From: an uncultured bacterium
Lineage (GTDB): Bacteria; Actinomycetota; Coriobacteriia; Coriobacteriales; Coriobacteriaceae
Assembly (NCBI GenBank): GCA_905215945.1
Contig: CAJMRZ010000125.1
Location: 1-5,231 of the forward strand
Length of the DNA stretch: 5,231 nucleotides
Reading direction: 5' to 3'
The notes beneath the pieces were generated by a model that saw only the letters and a program-made list of their open reading frames with translations, did not search any database and was not told where the DNA came from. Made by a program: the position numbers and the translations under genes. Each line of letters opens with the position of its first letter. Positions within the stretch are counted from its first letter, which is position 1. Positions 1-4,799 of the stretch are shown here, in pieces.

Positions 1-239
1 GTGCTGCTGAGGAGTCCGAGGCCGAGGGTGCCGAGCCTGCCGCTGCCGCCGAGCCTGTCGTCGAGCCCGAGCCTGCTGCAGAGCCGGAGTCCGAGCCCGA
101 GCCGGCAGAGCCCACGACGGCTGACCTCTACGCCCGTCGTCCCCGCAAGCGCAAGGCCGTCGTCGACCAGCTCGCTCGCGAGCTCGAGGCCGAGGACGAC
201 GCCGCTGCCGCCGGCGCCCCGAAGGGAGGCGATGAGTAA
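1..239 (+). CDS. TatA/TatB-type twin-arginine translocase subunit, C-terminal tail (5' partial)
   Basis: The reading frame is open from base 3 to a TAA at 237-239, giving 78 residues with no start in the window, so the N-terminus lies upstream. What remains is a low-complexity tail. Residues 1-40 are almost only Ala, Glu and Pro with repeated Glu-Pro pairs. A basic patch follows (RRPRKRK, 45-51), then an amphipathic stretch (AVVDQLARELEAEDD, 52-66) and an Ala/Gly-rich end. No membrane helix is present. TatA and TatB proteins have one N-terminal membrane helix, an amphipathic helix and a variable, often acidic, cytoplasmic tail. The gene overlaps the tatC start by one base. Family assignment therefore rests on tail character and position, not on a conserved domain, and TatA cannot be told from TatB here. 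The Glu-Pro repeats open long misleading frames in other registers. Confidence 0.7.
   Translation, partial: AAEESEAEGAEPAAAAEPVVEPEPAAEPESEPEPAEPTTADLYARRPRKRKAVVDQLARELEAEDDAAAAGAPKGGDE
224..229 (+). promoter_or_regulatory. Ribosome binding site of tatC
   Basis: GGGAGG lies 9 bases before the ATG at 239, inside the last codons of the upstream tat gene. It favours ATG 239 over the in-frame ATG at 260, which would also give a plausible TatC N-terminus (MPLFDHLGELRRR). The placement suggests translational coupling of the two subunits. Confidence 0.7.
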
Positions 240-1030
240 TGCCTATCGGACCTGCGCGCATGCCGCTCTTCGATCACCTGGGAGAGCTCCGTCGCCGCCT
301 GACCATCGTGGTCGTGTCGGTGTTTGCCGCCGCCATCGTGCTGTATTTCGCCACGCCCGTGGTACTCGATATCCTGGAAGACCCCATCCGCTCCTTTGTG
401 CCGGACGGTAAGTTTTACATCACCACCACGCTCGGCGGCTTTGGTCTGCGCTTTTCGCTGGCCATCAAGATGGCCGTTGTCATGTGCACGCCCATGATCA
501 TCTGGCAGATTCTGGCGTTTTTCCTGCCGGCGCTTCGCCCCAACGAGCGCAAGTGGGTCGTGCCCACGGTGCTCGCCTCGACGGTGCTGTTCTTCCTGGG
601 CGCAATCTTCTGCTATTTCATCATCATTCCTGCGGGCTTTGAGTGGCTTATCGGCGAGACCTCGGCCGTCGCTACGGCGCTGCCCGATCTGGAGAACTAC
701 GTCAACATGGAGCTGCTCTTTATGATCGGCTTTGGTGTGGCGTTTGAGCTGCCGCTCATCATCTTCTACCTGTCCGTCTTCCATATCGTGTCCTACGCGG
801 CCTTCCGCAGTGCCTGGCGTTTCGTGTACGTTGGCCTGCTTGTGGGCTCGGCTGTGATTACGCCCGACGGCTCGCCCGTTACGCTGGGCCTCATGTATGG
901 CGCCCTGCTCTCGCTCTACGAGATTTCGCTTGCCATCGCCCGTGTGGTCATTACCGCGCGCGAGGGCAAGGAGGGCTTGTTTGTGAGCCGTCTGGACCTG
1001 TTCTCGGACGATGAGGACGACGAGGAGTAA
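239..1030 (+). CDS. tatC: Sec-independent protein translocase subunit TatC
   Basis: TatC is the polytopic membrane core of the twin-arginine translocase. It binds the RR signal peptide of folded cargo together with TatB and recruits TatA to form the pore. The 263-residue length matches the family (about 250-260). Visible family marks are the N-terminal FDHLGELRRR (11-20) with Glu16, the cytoplasmic loop FLPALRPNERK (95-105) with Glu103, the periplasmic-side GFGVAFELP (164-172) with Glu170, and ITPDGSP (207-213) before the last helix. Six hydrophobic segments can be read at about 21-39, 72-95, 108-133, 158-181, 193-207 and 213-232. The C-terminus is a short very acidic cytoplasmic tail (DDEDDEE). 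The start overlaps the stop of the upstream Tat subunit (TAATG), and hypA follows after 6 bases, so an operon is likely. The identification is secure; the start could be codon 8. Confidence 0.96.
   Translation: MPIGPARMPLFDHLGELRRRLTIVVVSVFAAAIVLYFATPVVLDILEDPIRSFVPDGKFYITTTLGGFGLRFSLAIKMAVVMCTPMIIWQILAFFLPALRPNERKWVVPTVLASTVLFFLGAIFCYFIIIPAGFEWLIGETSAVATALPDLENYVNMELLFMIGFGVAFELPLIIFYLSVFHIVSYAAFRSAWRFVYVGLLVGSAVITPDGSPVTLGLMYGALLSLYEISLAIARVVITAREGKEGLFVSRLDLFSDDEDDEE
1023..1027 (+). promoter_or_regulatory. Ribosome binding site of hypA within the tatC 3' end
   Basis: AGGAG lies 9 bases before the hypA ATG and is formed by the codons of the acidic TatC tail (GAG GAG). Translation of hypA is therefore probably coupled to tatC termination. 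Confidence 0.65.
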
Positions 1031-1036
1031 ATCGGT

Positions 1037-1393
1037 ATGCACGAGGTTGGCATTGTCAACGGCATACTCGATACAGTGATTCGCGCGGCGCGTGGGGCGG
1101 GGGCCTCGCGCGCCGTTTTGGTAACACTTCGTATTGGGGATATGACCGAGGTCGTGCGCGAGGCGCTCGACTTTGCGTGGGAGACGTTTCGCGACGAGGA
1201 CCCGCTCACGCGCGGCTGCGAGCTTGCCGTAGAGGAAGTCCATCCACAAAGCGAGTGTCTGGACTGCGGGGAGGTCTTTGAGCACGATCGCTTCCATTGC
1301 CGCTGTCCCCAATGTGGCGGCGCCAACGTGCGTCTGCTGCACGGCCGCGAGCTCGACATCGCAAGTATCGAAATCGAAACCCCCGACGATTAG
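1037..1393 (+). CDS. hypA: Hydrogenase nickel-insertion chaperone HypA
   Basis: HypA is a small cytoplasmic metallochaperone that, with the GTPase HypB, delivers Ni(II) to the large subunit of [NiFe]-hydrogenase after the Fe(CN)2CO part has been installed. The 118-residue length is typical. The N-terminus is MHE, in which His2 is the conserved nickel ligand and must lie directly after the initiator Met, so it also fixes the start. The zinc-binding pair is C74-x2-C77 and C90-x2-C93 (the latter CPQC), with an extra Cys at 88. The C-terminal GRELDIASIEIE is the usual family ending. It lies 6 bases after tatC and 55 bases before hypB. In some bacteria HypA also serves urease, but no urease gene is in view. 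Confidence 0.95.
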   Translation: MHEVGIVNGILDTVIRAARGAGASRAVLVTLRIGDMTEVVREALDFAWETFRDEDPLTRGCELAVEEVHPQSECLDCGEVFEHDRFHCRCPQCGGANVRLLHGRELDIASIEIETPDD

Positions 1394-1401
1394 CCTGCTA
1401 G

Positions 1402-1415
1402 CCATCTGGTGATGG
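1402..1415 (+). repeat. Small hairpin in the hypA-hypB gap
   Basis: CCATC - TGGT - GATGG forms a perfect 5-bp stem with a 4-base loop. It is followed immediately by TATAAA (1418-1423), which resembles a -10 box but has no good -35 partner (3 of 6 matches at best around 1395-1400). The hairpin has no T tract, so it is not an intrinsic terminator. A weak operator, mRNA structure or chance are all possible. Confidence 0.25.
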
Positions 1416-1434
1416 GGTATAAAGGGGCCAAAGT

Positions 1435-1440
1435 AAGGAG
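1435..1440 (+). promoter_or_regulatory. Ribosome binding site that sets the hypB start
   Basis: AAGGAG lies 8 bases before the ATG at 1449. An in-frame GTG at 1440 would start inside this site and add only three residues, so ATG 1449 is the better start. Confidence 0.8.
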
Positions 1441-1448
1441 TGCCGAGT

Positions 1449-2132
1449 ATGGCTGAGAAAACGATTGATATCGCGTCGCCGATTCTGTCGCGCAATGAGC
1501 GCCTGGCAGATCAGCTGCGACAGCGATTTAAAGAGACAAACACCTATGTGATCAATGTGCTGTCGAGCCCCGGTTCGGGCAAGACCACCACGATCCTGGG
1601 CACAAACGAGCGCCTGCGCGACAAGGCTGGCCTGCGCTGTGCCGTCATCGAGGGCGATATCGCCTCGGATGTCGACGCCATTACCATGAAGGAAGCCGGC
1701 ATGCCCGCCATCCAGATCAACACGGGTGGCCTGTGCCACCTCGAGGGCAACATGATCATGGAGGCCGTTGACGCGTTCGACCAGGCGGTGGGTCTTCAAA
1801 ATATCGACGTCATCTTTATCGAAAACGTGGGCAACCTGGTCTGCCCGGTCGACTTTGACCTGGGCGAGAACCTGTCCATCATGATTCTCTCGGTGCCCGA
1901 GGGCGACGACAAGCCCATCAAGTACCCGGGCATCTTCCAGCACGCCGGCGCGCAGCTGCTCAATAAGGTCGACGTGGCCCCGGCTTTCGATTTTGACATG
2001 GATAGGTATACTAGGACACTCGATGACCTCAATCCGCAGGCGCCGCGGTTTGCCGTGAGCGCGCGCAAGGGCGAGGGCATGGATGCCTGGTGCGATTGGC
2101 TCATCGGGCAGATCGAGCAAGCAAGGGCGTAA
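1449..2132 (+). CDS. hypB: Hydrogenase nickel-incorporation GTPase HypB
   Basis: HypB is the SIMIBI-class GTPase that works with HypA to release nickel into the [NiFe]-hydrogenase active site. From ATG 1449 the protein has 227 residues. Motifs in order are the P-loop SSPGSGKTT (39-47), EGDI (68-71) with the switch aspartate, GGLCHLEG (93-100) with Cys96-His97 of the G-domain metal site, ENVGNLVCP (125-133) with Cys132, the guanine-specificity motif NKVD (172-175), and SARKGEG (204-210). It has neither the N-terminal CxxCGC nickel site of the E. coli protein nor a His-rich nickel-storage stretch, so it is a short-form HypB that probably depends on HypA for nickel supply. It sits directly downstream of hypA. 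Two AGG arginine codons (186 and 189) stand out locally and coincide with an AT-rich pocket. Confidence 0.96.
   Translation: MAEKTIDIASPILSRNERLADQLRQRFKETNTYVINVLSSPGSGKTTTILGTNERLRDKAGLRCAVIEGDIASDVDAITMKEAGMPAIQINTGGLCHLEGNMIMEAVDAFDQAVGLQNIDVIFIENVGNLVCPVDFDLGENLSIMILSVPEGDDKPIKYPGIFQHAGAQLLNKVDVAPAFDFDMDRYTRTLDDLNPQAPRFAVSARKGEGMDAWCDWLIGQIEQARA
1993..2012 (+). promoter_or_regulatory. Possible internal promoter within hypB, reading toward the topoisomerase gene
   Basis: An AT-rich pocket in this GC-rich gene holds an exact TTGACA (1993-1998) and a TATACT (2007-2012). They are only 8 bases apart, so they are not a standard -35/-10 pair. TATACT alone fits an extended or TANNNT-type -10 element, with a weak TTTCGA 16 bases upstream. 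Transcription from it would give a leader of about 170 bases before the TTG at 2187. This is speculative. Confidence 0.2.
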
Positions 2133-2134
2133 AT

Positions 2135-2155
2135 CGGCCGCCATACGGGCGGACG
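2135..2155 (+). repeat. Hairpin just after the hypB stop codon
   Basis: CGGCCGCC - ATACG - GGCGGACG can fold into an 8-position stem with one G/A mismatch and a 5-base loop. It begins 3 bases after the hypB stop. No T tract follows, so an intrinsic terminator is unlikely. It might stabilise the hyp mRNA end or modulate read-through into the topoisomerase gene. Confidence 0.35.
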
Positions 2156-2175
2156 TAGCCGCAGAGACACGAGAT

Positions 2176-2180
2176 AGGAG
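2176..2180 (+). promoter_or_regulatory. Ribosome binding site supporting the TTG start of the topoisomerase
   Basis: AGGAG lies 6 bases before TTG 2187. Translation from this TTG gives the expected family N-terminus (KLIIAEKN). No in-frame ATG or GTG precedes the essential Toprim Glu7, so TTG is very probably the true start. Confidence 0.75.
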
Positions 2181-2186
2181 CCTCTT

Positions 2187-4799
2187 TTGAAGCTCATCAT
2201 CGCAGAGAAAAACGACGCCGCGCGTCAGATTGCCGAGCGTCTGTCCACGGGCAAACCCAAAAAGGACAAGGTGTACAACACCGCCATCTACCGTTTTGAG
2301 TGGAAGGGCGAGGAGTGCGTGACCATCGGCCTGGCCGGTCACATCCTTGCGCCCGATTTTTGCGACAGCGTGCTGTTCGATAAAAAGCTGGGCTGGTATT
2401 CGGTTACCGAGGACGGCGAGATGCTACCGGCCGACATGCCCGATGGCCTGGCTCGTCCGCCTTACGACACCAAGCGTAAGCCGTTCCTTGCCGACGGCAT
2501 CTCCATCAAGGGCTGGAAGCTCGAGAGTCTGCCGTATCTCACCTGGGCACCCGTCATTAAGCTGCCGGCCGAGAAGGAACTCATCCGCTCGCTTAAGAAC
2601 CTCGCCAAAAAGTCCGACAGCGTCATCATCGCCACGGACTTCGATCGCGAGGGCGAACTGATCGGTTCGGACGCCCTCAACAAGGTGCGCGAGGTTGCGC
2701 CGGACTTGCCGGTTGCCCGCGCCCAGTATTCTTCGTTTACCAAGGCCGAGATCACGCAGGCCTTCGATAACCTTGTCTCGCTCGACCAGAACCTGGCCGA
2801 CGCCGGCGAGAGCCGTCAGCACATCGACCTCATTTGGGGTGCGGTGCTCACGCGCTACCTGACGCTCGCCAAGTTTGGCGGCTTTGGCAACGTGCGTTCC
2901 GCCGGCCGCGTGCAGACGCCGACGCTTGCCCTGGTGGTCGAGCGCGAACGCGAGCGCATGGCGTTTGTGCCCGAGGACTATTGGCAGATTCGCGGCATGG
3001 GCGCCGCACAGGGCGCTGCCGAGGACGATCGCTTTAAGATCGCGCACAAGACGGCACGCTTTACCGACAAGGATGCTGCTGAGACGGCGTACGGTCACGT
3101 TGACGGTGCCAAGACGGCAACCGTCGCCGCGGTGACCAAGCGCTCGCGCAAGCAGCAGCCGCCCACGCCGTTTGCGACCACCTCGCTGCAGGCCGCCGCC
3201 GCGGCCGAGGGCATCTCGCCTGCGCGTACGATGCGCATCGCTGAGTCCCTCTACATGGCCGGTCTCATCAGCTACCCGCGTGTCGACAACACCGTGTACC
3301 CCGCGACGCTCGATCTGGGCGCCGTGGTGAGCGACCTGGCAAAGATCAACCCGGCGCTGGCGCCCGTATGCAAAAAGGTACTCGCTGGTCCCATGAAGCC
3401 CACGCGCGGTAAAGTCGAGACCACCGACCACCCGCCTATCTACCCCACGGGCGAGGGCGATCCGTCCACGCTCGACGGCGGCCAGCGCAAGCTCTATGAC
3501 CTGATCGCCCGTCGCTTCCTGGCGACGCTTATGGGTCCCGCGACCATCGAGAACACCAAGCTCGAGCTCGACGTGAACGGTGAGCCGTTCGTGGCTTCGG
3601 GCGATGTGCTCGTGACTCCGGGCTTCCGCGAGGCGTATCCGTATGGACTTAAGCGCGATGAGCAGATGCCGCCGCTGGAGCAGGGCGATACGGTCGACGT
3701 GTTCGACATTAAACTCGAGGCCAAGCAGACCGAGCCGCCCGCGCGCTACAGCCAGGGCAAGCTCGTGCAGGAGATGGAAAAGCGCGGCCTGGGTACCAAG
3801 TCCACGCGTGCGAGCATCATCGAGCGCCTGTATGCCGTGCGCTATCTCAAAAATGATCCCGTTGAGCCGAGCCAGCTGGGCATCGCCATCATCGACGCAC
3901 TGACGCAATTTGCCCCGCGCATCACGAGCCCCGATATGACCAGGGAGCTTGATGGCGATATGACCCGCGTCGAGCGCGGCGAGGATACCGAAGATCATGT
4001 CGTGACGCACTCGCGCGCGCTGCTGGCTGGCGTGCTCGACGAGCTGCTCAAGCATACGCAGGAGCTGGGCGACGCCATCAGCGACGCCGTCACGGCCGAT
4101 GCGCGCGTGGGCGCTTGCCCCAAGTGCGGCAAGGACCTGGTTATGAAGACGAGTGCCAAGACCCGTGGCAGCTTTATCGGCTGCATGGGCTGGCCCGACT
4201 GCGACGTGACCTATCCGGTGCCGAGCGGCGTCAAGGTAAGCCCGCTCGAGGGCGAGGCAGCCGTGTGCCCCGAGTGCGGCGCGCCGCGCATTAAGTGCCA
4301 GCCGTTCCGCCAGAAGGCCTTCGAGATTTGCGTGAACCCTACGTGCCCCACCAACTACGAGCCTGACCTTAAGGTGGGCGAGTGCAAGGTGTGCGCCGAG
4401 GCCGGACGCCATGGCGACCTGATCGCGCACAAGAGTGAGAAGAGCGGCAAGCGCTTTATCCGCTGCACCAACTACGATGACTGCGGTGTGAGCTATCCTC
4501 TGCCGGCGCGCGGTAAGCTCGAGGCGACGGGCGAGACCTGTCCCGAGTGCGGCGCCCCCATCGTGGTGGTCAACACGGCGCGCGGCCCGTGGCGTATCTG
4601 CGTCAACATGGACTGTCCGACCAAGGAGAAGAAGCCGGCCCGCGGCGGGATCGCGGTGGTGAACGTGAACAGGCGGATCAAGCTCCTCTTCGGCGAGGAG
4701 TACGGAATCCATGTCTACAGCAAAGAGGGGATCGGAACTGATGTCATAGTGGAGCTTCCGCTGGTGCGCGACGGGGATCGTCAGGGAGGATGGCGATGA
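2187..4799 (+). CDS. Type IA DNA topoisomerase, archaeal-like, with its 3' end joined to a histidine kinase tail
   Basis: Type IA topoisomerases cut one DNA strand through a 5'-phosphotyrosine link and pass the other strand, relaxing negative supercoils. The 870-residue frame starts with a Toprim domain (about 1-175): Glu7 in IIAEKN and DFDREGE (151-157) with acidic Asp151, Asp153 and Glu155. The central topoisomerase domain carries SAGRVQTP (238-245), the active-site segment ISYPRVDN (361-368) with catalytic Tyr363 and Arg365, and a block around RGLGTKSTRAS (533-543). Four Cys4 zinc ribbons follow: C644/647/666/672, C694/697/715/720, C733/736/760/766 and C785/788/805/810. The N-terminus and ISYPRxDNTVYP recall archaeal TopA more than classic bacterial TopA (VES, ITYMRTDS). 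Genuine topoisomerase sequence ends near residue 821; residues 822-870 belong to a sensor kinase. Enzyme identity is secure, but the C-terminus is not its own. Confidence 0.9.
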   Translation: MKLIIAEKNDAARQIAERLSTGKPKKDKVYNTAIYRFEWKGEECVTIGLAGHILAPDFCDSVLFDKKLGWYSVTEDGEMLPADMPDGLARPPYDTKRKPFLADGISIKGWKLESLPYLTWAPVIKLPAEKELIRSLKNLAKKSDSVIIATDFDREGELIGSDALNKVREVAPDLPVARAQYSSFTKAEITQAFDNLVSLDQNLADAGESRQHIDLIWGAVLTRYLTLAKFGGFGNVRSAGRVQTPTLALVVERERERMAFVPEDYWQIRGMGAAQGAAEDDRFKIAHKTARFTDKDAAETAYGHVDGAKTATVAAVTKRSRKQQPPTPFATTSLQAAAAAEGISPARTMRIAESLYMAGLISYPRVDNTVYPATLDLGAVVSDLAKINPALAPVCKKVLAGPMKPTRGKVETTDHPPIYPTGEGDPSTLDGGQRKLYDLIARRFLATLMGPATIENTKLELDVNGEPFVASGDVLVTPGFREAYPYGLKRDEQMPPLEQGDTVDVFDIKLEAKQTEPPARYSQGKLVQEMEKRGLGTKSTRASIIERLYAVRYLKNDPVEPSQLGIAIIDALTQFAPRITSPDMTRELDGDMTRVERGEDTEDHVVTHSRALLAGVLDELLKHTQELGDAISDAVTADARVGACPKCGKDLVMKTSAKTRGSFIGCMGWPDCDVTYPVPSGVKVSPLEGEAAVCPECGAPRIKCQPFRQKAFEICVNPTCPTNYEPDLKVGECKVCAEAGRHGDLIAHKSEKSGKRFIRCTNYDDCGVSYPLPARGKLEATGETCPECGAPIVVVNTARGPWRICVNMDCPTKEKKPARGGIAVVNVNRRIKLLFGEEYGIHVYSKEGIGTDVIVELPLVRDGDRQGGWR
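4641..4650. other. Junction between two unrelated sequences
   Basis: Upstream is the end of the fourth zinc ribbon and a basic linker (KEKKPARGG). Downstream is GIAVVNVNRR, the G2-box region of a histidine kinase. CGCGGCGGG (4641-4649, Arg-Gly-Gly) is a GC-rich stretch that could be present in both parents and serve as the overlap. Arginine codons switch from CGC/CGT to CGG/AGG/AGA and GC falls across this point. An assembly chimera is the simplest reading; genuine recombination is possible. Confidence 0.75.
4650..4799 (+). pseudogene. Sensor histidine kinase, C-terminal fragment only (5' part missing)
   Basis: Forty-nine residues in frame with the topoisomerase match the end of a LytS/YesM-type histidine kinase ATPase domain: GIAVVNVNRRI (G2-box region), LLFGEEYGIHV, then KEGIGTDVIVELP, the usual last strand, and a polar tail to the TGA at 4797. 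The phospho-accepting His and the N and G1 boxes needed for ATP binding are absent, so the fragment cannot act as a kinase. In its source genome the kinase probably sensed an extracellular solute and paired with an AraC-type response regulator, as is usual for this class; that is inference. Its stop overlaps the start of the next gene (ATGA), so fragment and downstream gene come from the same operon and the break lies upstream at about 4645. Confidence 0.8.
4783..4790 (+). promoter_or_regulatory. Ribosome binding site of the ABC-type gene
   Basis: AGGGAGGA lies 5 bases before ATG 4796, inside the last kinase codons. Together with the ATGA overlap it implies coupled translation of kinase and ABC-type protein. 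Confidence 0.7.

Noticed and set aside
3..108. CRISPR-like or tandem DNA repeat in the first 100 bases
   Set aside because: The GAGCCG/GAGCCT runs are codon-level Glu-Pro repeats in an open frame, without regular spacers.
1..411. A + strand frame from base 1 rich in Ser, Pro and Arg
   Set aside because: It is an out-of-register reading of the Glu-Pro repeat and runs into tatC in the wrong frame. The register starting at base 3 gives the acidic Tat tail and ends in a proper TAATG overlap.
1395..1423. Promoter for hypB with TATAAA as -10
   Set aside because: The best -35 candidate (CTGCTA) matches only 3 of 6 bases, and the start would leave fewer than 20 bases before the ATG. Kept only as a remark on the hairpin entry.
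128..1495. A 455-residue open frame on the minus strand across tatC and hypA
   Set aside because: It spans two well-identified + strand genes and the gap before hypB, and gives an Arg/His/Asp-rich sequence with no family resemblance. It is an antisense artefact of GC-rich coding.
1398..2342. A minus-strand frame over hypB
   Set aside because: It is antisense to a HypB with all GTPase motifs intact and has no convincing motif or start context of its own.
4641..4650. Insertion sequence or prophage edge at the junction
   Set aside because: No inverted repeats, target duplication, tRNA end or integrase is visible. Both sides break inside coding sequence, which suits a chimera better than a mobile element end.
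2424..4712. A 762-residue open frame on the minus strand opposite the topoisomerase gene
   Set aside because: Its translation is low-complexity, rich in Arg, His, Ala and Leu, with no recognisable domain. It is the antisense frame expected over GC-rich codons of a real gene with clear motifs on the + strand.
2187..4799. A novel topoisomerase-histidine kinase fusion enzyme
   Set aside because: The kinase part is only the final 49 residues. It lacks the phospho-His and the N and G1 boxes, and base composition and codon use change exactly at the join. A chimera or breakpoint explains this better than a functional fusion.
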